Source: Eublepharis macularius (Eukaryota > Chordata > Lepidosauria > Squamata > Eublepharidae). From it: a DNA stretch of 64,000 nucleotides. Of the stretch, positions 46,036 through 56,290 are shown piece by piece. Made by a program: the position numbers and the translations under genes. The notes beneath the pieces were generated by a model, which did not search any database, was not told where the DNA came from, and worked only from the letters and a program-made list of their open reading frames with translations. The DNA lies in the NCBI RefSeq assembly GCF_028583425.1, contig NC_072799.1, forward strand, positions 89,514,217 to 89,578,216, written 5' to 3'. Position 1 is the stretch's first letter. The number at the start of each line of letters is the position of its first letter.

Positions 46036-46938
46036 TTGTTTATCGTTGGTGGACCTCTTCTGGACTGGACTGCACTTGGTGGACATCGGCCTGCAGATCT
46101 CTGCGTGGAGGATCAACATTGCTGGACATCTGCACTGGTGGACTGGTAGGGTTGTTGTTAAATTTGGTTTTTGAGCTTATGTCTGCTGCTGTGCCTACCT
46201 GCGAGCATATGCTTTGGCTCTGTCTTTATGGCTTGGGCCGGGGGGGGGGGCATTTTCTGGTTGGGCAAGAGGATATTGTTTGGGGGTTAGGGGGGCCAGC
46301 ATTGATCGCAGTGCCTGCTTTCTTTCATGTTTCATTTTTCAAGTTTGAGTGTGGGGTGGGCATGAACTGCTGTTTCACAGGACTAAAAAATGAGTGTGCC
46401 AGCTTCTGGCCTGCACAGGCCAGAAGCTCTGCTGGGTGGATGTGTTTTGTTTTGCTGCTGGTTGGCCCTAGCCTTTAAGGGGGGGGGGGCTGACTTGGCT
46501 TGTGCAACGGGGCCTTGAATTTTGGGGTTGCGTGTGCGGCGTGTGGTGTTGACTCTGCTAACATTTCCAATTTTCTTGACAGCATCGTGGAGGAGAGGAG
46601 GACCAGCTGCAAGACCGCCTGAACATCGCTGGACTGCAGGACTGGTGTTACTGTGAGCGAGTCCGGGTTCACATTTGGGTGGCCTTGGGGGTGGGTTCTT
46701 GCTAGCTTGGGAGGGGGGAGGCTCATCTTCAAAACACCACATCCACACCCCACACCGACATACCACAGATACATCGGTCCCGCTAAATAGTGTCTCTTAG
46801 GTAGGTAGGCCAGTTGGTAGGTGATCAGTGGATAATTGCCCTCAACATAATTATTAGGGAAACCGAGCCTAGTTTTTTTTAAAAAACTAAATAGGGACTC
46901 AGCAGGGAAAGCATTAGTGAGTGAGTGTTAGGTTTGAA

Positions 46939-46942
<4 letters not shown>

Positions 46943-46970
<28 letters not shown>
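46943..46970. repeat. (TA)n microsatellite
   Basis: About 13 TA dinucleotides between the tandem array and the transposase promoter. Confidence 0.9.
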
Positions 46971-46972
<2 letters not shown>

Positions 46973-47149
46973 TTGTAATAGCTGTCAATAGGCTTCCCAT
47001 TAGTGCCCCCATAACTAGGGTTCCACTGCCCATCTCTGGCACCCGTGGTGGTGCCAGGCCGGCCCGGGCATACTAGTGTGTGAGTGTTTAAGGCTTTGTC
47101 ACCTGTTATTGGGGTTTAGGGCCAGCTCAATTCCAGAGGAATTCAGCTG

Positions 47150-47336
47150 ATTGGCAGGCTCAGGTTCCCTGACATAAATAGGGTTGCTTAAAAAGGCACT
47201 TGATTGTTCATCTCCAAGTCACAGAGCCACTAGAAGCACAGATTTAGAGCAGGTTAGTTAGGTCTTGAAAACAAAGTTGACCTTTGTTTTCTAAATCTTT
47301 TCTGATTAGTTAGGGTTGAATTTGGGAGGGGAAAGT
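47150..47336 (+). promoter_or_regulatory. Probable transposase promoter and 5' UTR
   Basis: ACATAAATAGGG near 47172 is TATA-like and is followed about 30 bp later by a cap-like TTGTTCATC stretch. A pyrimidine-rich run ending TTTTCTGATTAG at about 47310 is an alternative splice acceptor for upstream exons. Either route leads to the ATG at 47337. Confidence 0.5.
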
Positions 47337-50075
47337 ATGTCGGAGAGGAAAGCAGAGAGGGGCCCCGGGGGAAAGGCTAGGGAGAAATCTAGAGGGGAGG
47401 AGGGGAGGGGGAGGGGGACTGCTGCGGCAGCCCCTCCATCTGAGCGGAGGAGGCCCTCCCCTGCGCTGCTGCCGTTCACCAGCCTGGCTTCTGGTGACAG
47501 GAAGAGGGTTCGCAAGACTCTCTTTCCTGAGGCAGCTGCTGGAGGGCCACCCCCAACCCGGGTGCGTGAGGCAGGGGCTGGCACTGGGCAGGGGCCTGCT
47601 GCTGAGGCTCCTCCTCCTCCAGTGGTTGCGAGCCAGCTGCTGGAGGAGGGGCAGCATGTGGTGTCTCCTGGGATGGGCGCGGAGCACATGACTTTCCCTG
47701 CGCTCCCGCTCACCCCAGGAACCCGGAGGATGTTGGAGGAACTGCCCGTGAGACCCCCCCTGGGGCGGTCCACCCCAGTTTCTTCTGAGGCCAGCAGCAG
47801 GCCTCTCGCGGCTGTGCAGGAGGAGAGGACGCGGGAGGAAGAGCCAGAGACTGTGGTGGAAGAGCCCACATCTCTGCCCCTTCAGCCTCGTCCATCCCCA
47901 CCTGCCCGGCCGAGAGTGGGACACGGTGTGTCCGGCCAGAGCACCTCACAGGAGGTGCCGCAGGGTGGTCCCGAACGCGCTTCTCCTGGGAAGCGTGGGA
48001 TGCCCTTTTCCTCTGAAATCTGGAAGCACTTCCAGACAACGGAGGATCCCCGAGCAGCCCTGTGCCTGCATTGTAGGCAGCGCGTCAGCCGTGGCAAAGA
48101 TGTGTGGCATCTCTCCACGTCTGGGATGAGGTACCATATGAAGAGGCACCACCAGGCGGTGCTTCTTCGGGAGGAGGGTTCTAGTGGCGCCGCACGGCCG
48201 CCAGCTAGCCAGAAGGAGGCAGGCTCCTCTGGTGCTCTCCCCCCAAGGGTACCTGCAGGAAAGGGACGCCAAGCCTCTCTCCCGGAGATGCTTGGTATGC
48301 AGGGCGCTAGTGTGCCCAGAGAGGGGATCCGGAGGGCGAGCAGGCGCATCACGCGCCACATCGTCAACATGATAGCAGTGGATGGGCAACCGTATTCCGT
48401 AGTTGAAGACTTCGGCTTCTCAGGGCTGCTCCAAGATTGCTTTCCCTGGTACGCCGTCCCTGCTCGCACGTCGTTGAGCAGATCGGTGGTGCCCTCGTTT
48501 TACAGGGCTGCCAGGGATCATGTGAAGGCACAGCTGTCCCGGGTTGCCGGGAGAACTGTGCACTTCACATCGGACATCTGGACCTGCCCAAGTGTGCAGC
48601 AAGCGTACCTCTCGCTTACTGCTCACTGGTGGGAACCCGAGTCGGTTCTGGGTGGGGGCCGGGGGGAGGTGCCTAGCACAGCTAGACAGGGAAGGATGCG
48701 AGACCGCCAGGCCGGCTACTGCAAGGCCTTGCTTCACGCCGAGGTGCTCGACGTGTCCCACACGGCGGAGAACATCGCTGCCACCTTAAGGAGACAGTTG
48801 GACGAGTGGATAGGCCAGGGACCCGCCACCGTGGGATGCATGGTGACGGACGGTGGCAAGAACATGAGGGCAGCGGCGCATCTAGTGAGCCGAGAGAGCG
48901 TCTACTGTGCCGCTCACAAGCTTCACCTAGTGGTGAGAGATGCGCTGGGGTTGGGCTCCTCGAAGGAACCCGTGGATACCCGGACCCGTGAACTCCAGTT
49001 ACTTGTCCAGAAATGTCGGAGGCTCACGGGTCACTTCTCGCGCAGTGTGAAGGCCACGCACGAACTGCGCCAGACACAGGTCAGGACAGGTGTGCCAGAG
49101 CACGCTCTGATCACTGACGTCAGCACTCGCTGGAACTCCACCTGCGCCATGCTTGAGCGCTTGGTGGAGCAGCAGGCCGCACTCCACGCGTGGCTCTCCG
49201 AGCACCGCGGTGCGAGTCAGGTGGGTGAGTTCAACCGGGAGGATTGGCTCACCATCACCCAGACAGTGGAGGTCCTGAAGCCCTTCAAGGACTTCACTGT
49301 GGCGGTCTCGTCAGACACGGCGACCCTCGGTCTGGTCATTCCCCTGGTGCACACGCTCCAGAGGAATCTGGCCACCCTTGCAGACCGGGTCGCGCCCCGT
49401 GCTGACCTTGTTCCAGCGGTGCGCGCATTAGTGAGAAGGCTGCAGCAGGGCATAGCTGCCAGGCTAACTCCTCTCACTAAGGAAGAGTCATACATGTTGG
49501 CGACCATGTGTGACCCGCGCATAAAGGGCACTTTCGCCGAGCGGGACGGGAACCTCACCCAAGCCAGAGACGGGCTCTGCTCTTGGGTGAGGCGCAGGCA
49601 GGCCAAGAGGGGACGCCTGTCGACAGGGGGGACGCAAGAGGGGCCCTGCCGTGCGGGTCCCTCTGACGCCCCCTCTGCGCAGGCCCCCCCCGAGGCCACC
49701 ACCGGAGTGCCGATGGAGATGGAGATGCTCCGGTGGGCCCTCGTCCCCTCTGGGGTCGTGAGGACCGTGAGAGAGGATCCGGCGGAGGCGATGGTCAGGG
49801 ACTACCTCGCGGAGCCCTGCGAGTCGCTCTCCACCGATCCGCTCAGCTACTGGGCCAGGAAGGAGTCGGTCTGGCCGGACCTCTCCCTCGAGGCGCAGCG
49901 GCTGCTCTCATGCCCTCCGACGAGCGTGGAGAGCGAGCGCGTCTTTTCACATGCGGGCGACATTGTCGGCCCACATCGCACTCGCCTTCTCCCATGGAGA
50001 GTCGAGCAGTTGACCTTCCTGAAGGTCAACTCTCGCCTCTTCGATTTCTCAGGACTGGACTTCCAGAGTGACTGA
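47337..50075 (+). CDS. hAT transposase with BED zinc finger, intact
   Basis: An uninterrupted 912-codon frame from the first ATG (47337, A at -3) to TGA at 50073. The frame is open 21 bases further upstream but has no ATG there. Positions below are counted from that upstream limit (47316). Residues 1-225 are low-complexity, Pro/Ala/Glu-rich. A BED finger follows at 232-282 (WKHF, CLHC, YHMKRHH). The RNase H-like core has FTSDIWTC (Asp420), VTDGGKNM (Asp512), the hAT CxxH motif YCAAHKLHL, and TDVSTRWNS. The C-terminal dimerisation region is at 840-915 (DPLSYWARK, SVESERVFSHAGDI with the probable catalytic Glu, RLLPWRVEQLTFLK). It would cut and move elements with matching ends. Its GC content is far above the flanking DNA. 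Domain order resembles ZBED-family host proteins, but the surrounding TIRs and duplication show a resident transposon. Confidence 0.93.
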   Translation: MSERKAERGPGGKAREKSRGEEGRGRGTAAAAPPSERRRPSPALLPFTSLASGDRKRVRKTLFPEAAAGGPPPTRVREAGAGTGQGPAAEAPPPPVVASQLLEEGQHVVSPGMGAEHMTFPALPLTPGTRRMLEELPVRPPLGRSTPVSSEASSRPLAAVQEERTREEEPETVVEEPTSLPLQPRPSPPARPRVGHGVSGQSTSQEVPQGGPERASPGKRGMPFSSEIWKHFQTTEDPRAALCLHCRQRVSRGKDVWHLSTSGMRYHMKRHHQAVLLREEGSSGAARPPASQKEAGSSGALPPRVPAGKGRQASLPEMLGMQGASVPREGIRRASRRITRHIVNMIAVDGQPYSVVEDFGFSGLLQDCFPWYAVPARTSLSRSVVPSFYRAARDHVKAQLSRVAGRTVHFTSDIWTCPSVQQAYLSLTAHWWEPESVLGGGRGEVPSTARQGRMRDRQAGYCKALLHAEVLDVSHTAENIAATLRRQLDEWIGQGPATVGCMVTDGGKNMRAAAHLVSRESVYCAAHKLHLVVRDALGLGSSKEPVDTRTRELQLLVQKCRRLTGHFSRSVKATHELRQTQVRTGVPEHALITDVSTRWNSTCAMLERLVEQQAALHAWLSEHRGASQVGEFNREDWLTITQTVEVLKPFKDFTVAVSSDTATLGLVIPLVHTLQRNLATLADRVAPRADLVPAVRALVRRLQQGIAARLTPLTKEESYMLATMCDPRIKGTFAERDGNLTQARDGLCSWVRRRQAKRGRLSTGGTQEGPCRAGPSDAPSAQAPPEATTGVPMEMEMLRWALVPSGVVRTVREDPAEAMVRDYLAEPCESLSTDPLSYWARKESVWPDLSLEAQRLLSCPPTSVESERVFSHAGDIVGPHRTRLLPWRVEQLTFLKVNSRLFDFSGLDFQSD

Positions 50076-50404
50076 GGTGAGCCCAACTTGTGGCCTGCAT
50101 CCTCTATGAGTCCAATCCTTTGGAATCGCGCTCTCCCCTGTATAAAACCCTGTATATACAGTTAAAACCGGCCAGTAGAGGGAGGGTGGTTAGGAACCAG
50201 TGGCAAAGGGAAAACACCCAGCAATTTGAAAGCCCCCCCCCCAGGGTATTCAAAACATCTCCCATCACTGAGACATACCCTGTGGGACCAAATTTATTAT
50301 GAAAAATAATGCCCCAGAAACATGGATTGCTACTGGAGGGAGAAACAGGTTAGATAGGGATTGCTTAGGTGTTTTTATCAGATGAAATCCTTGTAAAAAA
50401 AAAT

Positions 50405-50680
50405 TGTAGAAGAATTGTTGTACTGTTTTTTGAAAGTTGATGTTCCGTTCATGTAAAAAAAAGGAAAAAAAACCAAAAAAAAATGTTGTGATTATGTTTT
50501 TTAAAAGTTGATTGAATGTTCATGAAAAAAAAAAACCCAAAAAAATGTTGTGATTATGTTTTTTAAAAGTTGATGTTCTGTTCATGTAAAAAAAAGGAAA
50601 AAAAACCAAAAAAAAATGTTGTGATTATGTTTTTTAAAAGTTGATTGAATGTTCATGTTTAAAAAAAAAAAAAATTGATG
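50405..50680. repeat. A-rich tandem repeat in the transposase 3' UTR
   Basis: TGTTGTGATTATG followed by TTAAAAGTTGAT and an A-rich run recurs at about 50483, 50545 and 50616, with a decayed first copy at 50413. Spacing is 62-71 bp. Confidence 0.8.
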
Positions 50681-50921
50681 TTAATGTTGGGTTTGCATGG
50701 TTGGGGGATGCGGGTAGAGTGGTGGATGGGCACCGGCCAATGATGATCTCTCACAGATGTTCCCAGGTAAATTCTGAGGCTGGTGTGGGGGTGGGGGGAG
50801 ACCTCTGCAGAACTGCTCCAGAAATACCATTGTCCAGTGCCTTGGAAGTGCCCAGTTCAGCTTTGTGTGTCTGAACTGAAAGCACAGCCACAGGAAATGA
50901 CATAGGTTCTGCTGGACCCTG

Positions 50922-51443
50922 TTGCAGTGGTTCCCCCCCCCATTTAGTCATGTTATGGAGGGAGAGTTGTATTAGGCTGGTAGTTATGATCATCTTCTGT
51001 TTCCATGCCCTGTTGTGCCCGCTCACTATGTAACCTGCTGTAATGTTCAAAACTTTACTGTTTGTCCATTTCAAAAGAAAAATTGTGTTTAAGATTCTCT
51101 GATGTGTAGTTAATTGTGTTGTGTTGTGCTATGAGGGACAATAAGTGTAATATGTTGTGATTTGTTGACCACTTGTAATTTGAAAATGAGAAAATAAAGG
51201 TTTTTTAAACTTAATGATTGTGTGTCTGTGTTCCCTTCTTTGATGGGAGGTTGGTTCCCAGCATAGGGAACAATGGGGCAGGCTGGCCAGCCTGTTCCTG
51301 GGGTACTGGGTGTGGGGCAGCTGAGGGTGGTTTTGGTTCTGAGAGGGGCTGAGTGGAGGATTTGGGTCTGTGTGTGGCAGCTGGGGTGGGGGAACTGGGT
51401 TTGTGTGGGGCTGTAAGGAGTGGACTATGGGGGATGAGAGCAC
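50922..51443 (+). repeat. Right-arm block A, first copy
   Basis: TTGCAGTGGTTCCCCCC through GAGAGCAC, including the poly(A) site. It recurs almost unchanged at 53943-54642. Confidence 0.85.
51193..51215 (+). terminator. Transposase poly(A) signal
   Basis: AATAAA at 51193-51198 is followed by a GT-rich GATTGTGTGTCTGTGTTCCC stretch, the classic downstream element. The predicted 3' UTR is about 1.1 kb. Confidence 0.7.
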
Positions 51444-53690
51444 TGGTTGTCCCTTGTGCCCAAGTAGGCCCCTGCTACTGTCCTGGTGTGGGCTTCCATG
51501 CCTCTATCAGTTGCTGGCCCTCCTTTGCCATCTTTTTCTGAAATTTTCCTAGGGCTGCCAAACTCCTGGTTGGGCTTGAGTTCAGGTTAGAGAGAGTAGT
51601 TCCCTACAGAGAAACTGGCTGCTTCCAAGGGCAATCTCTTTAGAGGGCAAATGCGGACCATGGATTCTGGGGGAGATCCCTACTCAGATTTTCCTTTCCA
51701 CAAGTCCCACCCCCAAATTGCCAGTAACTTCCAAGGCCAGAGTTTGCCACCCCAGAGAGATCCTGTTCCCACCCTCTTAGCCTTGGCATGAAAGTTGTAG
51801 CCCCCATGGAACGCTTCCAGGTTCCTGATTCCAAGCCCAATGACACCAATGTAAGACAATCCAGACCTCCATCAAAAATGGATTTTAAGTAGCAGTGGGA
51901 TTGGGCTGCATTTCAGTCATTCACATATCTGGTTGTGTTCCCAAACATTTAGCTTATGTTTTTTTAAATCAGCGTATGGCACTTAAGGACACTTTTAAAT
52001 GGTTCTAAAAACATATTTTTATTATGAAGTATTTAATGTGGCATTGATCAAGGGCAGGCCTTTTGGCCAAATGAGCAGTATCAGTACAGTAAAATTTAGA
52101 CAAAGCTCATAGGAGGAAAAAGCATTCACACTGTGAAGTGGGAAGAAAGTTTCAATTTACATGTACCATGGACTCCGAAAAAGACATGTAAGTGGCATCC
52201 AGACCAAATCAGGCCTGCTTTCTCCCTTGAAGATATCAATTGATGATAGTGCTTATGTCACATCATGAGAAGACAAGGTTCACTAGAAAAGACAATAATG
52301 CTAAGAAAAATTGAAGGCAGTAGGGAAAAGAAGAATACCCTAGATGTGGTAGATTGACTTCGGTTTGCAATACATGGACAAGGTTTTTGGGATACTGTGG
52401 AGCTCAATATAATTCTAAAGTACACCACAAGTGATTTGAATGCATAAAACATACAGACACATACACATAAAATGTATATACCCCCTCCCCACCAAATTAA
52501 AGGTTTATCTTATGCCCCGGTTTTCTCCCCCATGGGAACCTAGAGTGGTTTACACATTGCTGTTCTCCCTTGATTTGTTTCACCCTCATCACAACCAGGC
52601 TAACAATAGACAGCTGCTCCATGCCTCACATTGGAGTGACTCCACCGATGGCCTTCTTAGTTGTTGGAGGGGGTGGAGGGGGGGGAGGAAGGAAACAACG
52701 CACTCCTGCCCACTCTATCTGGGGCCTAGGTGACCAAATTGCTTGGCCTTGGCAAGGAGCCAGTGGTGGGGCGGCACTGGTTCTGGGGCCCCGTCCAGAA
52801 CATTTGTCCAGGGCCCCAAAATCACCTAGACTGCCTCTGGAAAACACAACACAATTGTTTACTTAGGCTGAGCCAAGAACATCCATCAAGCCTACAAGGC
52901 ACAGAATCAGAGTCTGCCAGATTCTAGACCAACTCTCTAGCCATTGCACTACAGTGGATATCTAAAAATTGTTCATACCCCCACCAGCAACTTGAACATT
53001 TTTCTCCAAAAGGCACAACTTGGCTGGGTCTCAAAAAGGACTATGATGCATGGGCCTGTCAATGCATACTGGTACTAAGGCTCTGGCCGGGGGGAGGGGG
53101 GCATTGTGCCAATGCCACCCTGGCTTTGGAAGGGGACAGTAAAATAGAAGAAATAATCTAGTTTCAGTGCCTCCCCCCCTTCTCTGTCTCTCTCTCTCTC
53201 TATAATGTGAGTGAAAACATTACTATACCATCACTGAAGCCTAGAGGATACTTAGGGTCTGTTCACACACGCATGATCATTTAATGGCAATGCTCTGGCA
53301 TGATGATGTCTGTTCTAGGAGGTGATGTGATCATCACACAAGGCTGGGGAGCACGCACAATTCACAGCAGGCAGATTTGGGCCACAAGGGATCCTGCTTT
53401 GGCCTGTAGGGCCCAAATCAGCCCACTGCAAAGCACAGGCATACTCTCAGGGCAGCCAGATGACATCAGTGACATCACGGCAGCAGCCCCTGGAGCGTAC
53501 CTTGAAGGCTCATTCACTGACTTTCCCCCTTCGGGGTGATAGGTGAGAGTGGGGGATCCCCCACCAAGGGGAAACGGATCCCTAATTGTGTCTGAGGTTG
53601 TGGAAATCAAATGGGTCATTACCTCCATATTGCTTCTGTCTTTGAGGGACTTACATGCACATTATATTTAACTCCAGATTTCTTGATTGT
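51444..53690. other. 2.2-kb segment between the duplicated right-arm blocks
   Basis: This segment is unlike the rest of the transposon. It contains a reptile repeat piece (51549-51790), SINE-like reverse-strand pieces (about 52500-52600 and 52840-52960) and a CT run (53187-53205), and looks like ordinary genomic DNA with old retroposons. No gene is evident. It may have been captured by, or inserted into, the transposon. Confidence 0.5.
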
Positions 53691-53699
53691 CAAGGAATG

Positions 53700-53942
53700 C
53701 ATGTGGTGGGGGGTGGGGGGGAAGGGTGGGAGAAGGGCACCTGAGGGTGAGGGTGGCATTTGGCATGCAAAATGCCACCCCTGGCAAGACAAGCCTCTCC
53801 CAGCTGTCAGTGGTAGAGATGAGAGCAGAGCACCCACTTGGGGAGGCCATGAAATGGCCCCCCCAAGTGGGAGCAGGCTGAGCCTTGGTGGGGGGATGGG
53901 AGGAAGGGTGGGAGAAGGGCCCCAGAGGGTTGGGGGGGGGAT
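53700..53942 (+). repeat. Right-arm block B, first partial copy
   Basis: Contains CACTTGGGGAGGCCATGAAA (about 53835) and a near-palindrome around GCATGC at about 53755. Homologous to 54643-54960. Confidence 0.75.
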
Positions 53943-54642
53943 TTTGTTGCAGTGGTTCCCCCCCATTAAGTCATGTTATGGAGGGAGAGTTGTATTAGGC
54001 TGGTAGTTATTATGATCATCTTCTGTTTCCATGCCCTGTTGTGCCCGCTCACTATGTGACCTGTTGTAATGTTCAAAACTTTACTGTTTGTCCATTTCAA
54101 AAAAAAAATTGTGTTTAAGATTCTCTGATGTGTAGTTAATTGTGTTGTGTTGTGCTATGAGGGACAATAAGTGTAATATGTTGTGATTTGTTGACCACTT
54201 GTAATTTGAAAATGAGAAAATAAAGGTTTTTTAAACTTAATGATTGTGTGTCTGTGTTCCCTTCTTTGATGGGAGGTTGGTTCCCAGCATAGGGAACAAT
54301 GGGGCAGGCTGGCCAGCCTTCTCTGCGGGTGGTGGGGGGGGTCAGGGGGGTGGTTGTCTGTGTGCCAGGGCAGGTGCTCTTTCCCAGGGACGATTTGGCA
54401 CTGCCACCATTGTGGCACCCCTTGTCTGTGCAGAACTGCCCTGGGAAAGAGAGTTTAGGGGTTCCCAAAAGGGGAGGGCAGGCCAGCCTGTTCCTGGGGT
54501 TATGGTGGGTGTGGGGCAGGTGGGGGTGGATTTGGGTCTGTGAGGGGCTACTGGGGGGATTTGGGTCTGTGTGTGGCAGCTGGGGTGGGGGAACTGGGTT
54601 TGTGTGGGGCTGTGAGGGGTGGACTTTAGGGGCTGAGAGCAC
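53943..54642 (+). repeat. Right-arm block A, second copy
   Basis: Repeats 50922-51443 including a second AATAAA (54219-54224) and GT-rich element. An extra stretch of about 180 bp after GGCCAGCC (54318-54490) is absent from the first copy. Confidence 0.85.
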
Positions 54643-54960
54643 CTACTTGGGGAGGCCATGAAATGCCCCCCCCAAGTGGGAGCAGGCTGAGCCTTGGTGG
54701 GGGGTGGGAGGAGGGGTGGGAGAAGGGCCCCAGAGGGTTGGGGGGCATTTTGCATGCAAAATGCCACCCCTGGCAACACAAGCCTCCCCCAGCTGTCTGT
54801 GGTAGAGATTAGAGCACCTACTTGGGGAGGCCATGAAATGGCCCCCCCAAGTGGGAGCAGGCTGAGCCTTGGTGGGGGGTGGGAGGAGGGGTGGGAGAAG
54901 GGCCCCTGAGGGCTGGGGGGCATTTTGCATGCAAAATGCCACCCCTGGCAAAGGAAGCCT
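54643..54960 (+). repeat. Right-arm block B, 175-bp tandem repeat with perfect palindrome
   Basis: CTACTTGGGGAGGCCATG starts units at 54643 and 54818. Each unit carries a perfect 22-bp palindrome centred on GCATGC (about 54745-54766 and 54920-54941). Confidence 0.85.
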
Positions 54961-55167
54961 GCCTCTTCATTTTTTCCCCATAGGAAATAATGAAGAAAGA
55001 TCAGCAGCAGCATGCTAACAATATGCTGCTCCTTTGCTTTCTTATGGGGAGGATGGGGGGACCTGCTTTGGGGGGCCATAACATGGCCCCCCAAAGTCCA
55101 ATCTGTCTGAAACTTGGGTAGTTGTTAGAGAAGGGTTAGAGGAAGGTCCCCACCAATTTTGGGCTTA

Positions 55168-55383
55168 TTTGGTGGGAAAATGCCTCCTCCAGGCGTCCTG
55201 AAAGACGGAGGCATTTTCCCAACAAAAAAACCCGAAAGAATCCCGAAAGAATGCCGAAATAATGCCGAATCCCGAATCCCGAAAGAGATTCTTGTTTCGG
55301 CTTTCGGCTAATGACGGTAGAGAATCTTGTTTCGGGTAATCCCGAAACAAGAAAGCCGAAAGTTTTTTCCTTGCACACCCCTA
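55168..55383. promoter_or_regulatory. Right subterminal CCGAAA cluster and terminal inverted repeat
   Basis: A 14-bp stem (GGGAAAATGCCTCC and complement, 55174-55221) precedes nine CCGAAA/TTTCGG words plus two CCGAAT variants, then TTGCACACCCCTA at the end. It mirrors the left cluster without being a simple inverted copy. Confidence 0.8.
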
Positions 55384-55391
55384 CCCAGGAT
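55384..55391. repeat. Right 8-bp target duplication of the giant hAT
   Basis: CCCAGGAT, identical to 42905-42912. Confidence 0.95.
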
Positions 55392-56290
55392 GTGATTTGT
55401 TAAACTGAATTAATATAGCCTGCCCATATATCCCTAATAAATAGACATCATTGCAGTTGAAAGTTGATAATGGTACTATTGAAGTACAAGCTGACTAAAA
55501 AGATGGGATCACAGTTAAAAAGATGGGATCGCAGGCAATAAAAATGCGCACTGGATTGTTTTTGTTACTCATTCAACAGGAAGTAATTGTTCAGCTCACT
55601 CGAATAGTCATTCAGGGATAAGCATTATATTACTCAAATATTTCTATTTCCAAGATTTAAAATAAGAAGATATCCATTCTAGATTCTTGGAAGGAAGGAG
55701 GTATGTTAAGGATTTCATGTTACCCTGCAGCTTCTCTGCTACTTGGTAGAATAAAAACTAATGTTATACACTAATTTTCAGCATAACTCATGACATTACA
55801 CAGTTTTCAAACATCTTGACTTTCAAAGTAGTTTACTTGTTTAAGCATTTACTCATTTAAGCATTTACACACACCATCTCAGTTTAGTACAAGAAGTCTA
55901 TCATGTAGGCCTAACTAGTTCACTCTGTAAAGGTGTAGAGAAGTCAGGAGTGGTCCAACACAGTTTATACCACTCTTCATGGAAGCTGATGGTAGACAAG
56001 GAAATAACTGTTGAATGTATAGCATGTGCAAAGGCTGAAAATTCTCAGTCATGGAAGAATTAGTTGCATACATTTAATGCAACTGCATAGGGGCCAGTCT
56101 GGGCTTCAAGATCTAGTACATAAATCAGTGGGAAAAATTATGATACAGGATAATTATTTCTCATACAAACATGACACTGCTTTTTCAGGATTAGCTTATC
56201 AAGTTTGAGTCTAATTCCTAGTACTAGAAAAGTTTGAAAGTATGACTTATGCTCTCTACAGTCTCTTACCGGGAGATACTGGAATAAAGC
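55392..56290. other. Intergenic interval, no feature seen
   Basis: AT-rich DNA with only short open frames. I recognise no gene or repeat. Confidence 0.6.

Larger units (their letters stand above)
42913..55383 (+). mobile_element. Giant (12.5-kb) hAT DNA transposon, apparently autonomous
   Basis: The left end reads TAGGGATGTGCG and the right end, inverted, TAGGGGTGTGCA. The exact 8-bp duplication CCCAGGAT flanks both (42905-42912 and 55384-55391), the hallmark of hAT insertion. Inside, left to right: CCGAAA-rich subterminal block, two hairpins, a seven-unit 295-bp tandem array, a probable promoter, an intact BED-hAT transposase gene on the plus strand, a poly(A) site, an A-rich tandem repeat, a duplicated right arm with palindrome-bearing 175-bp repeats, and a right subterminal block. 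Autonomous hATs usually measure about 2.5-5 kb, so the size is unusual. It fills almost all of the OCIAD2-OCIAD1 intergenic space. Confidence 0.93.

Noticed and set aside
47306-48761. Minus-strand open frames of 113-204 codons opposite the transposase
   Set aside because: They are shadows of the GC-rich transposase gene, with no recognisable domain.
47337-50075. Idea that the BED-hAT gene is a domesticated ZBED host gene
   Set aside because: It lies inside an element with matching ends, subterminal clusters and an exact target duplication, so a resident transposase is the simpler reading.
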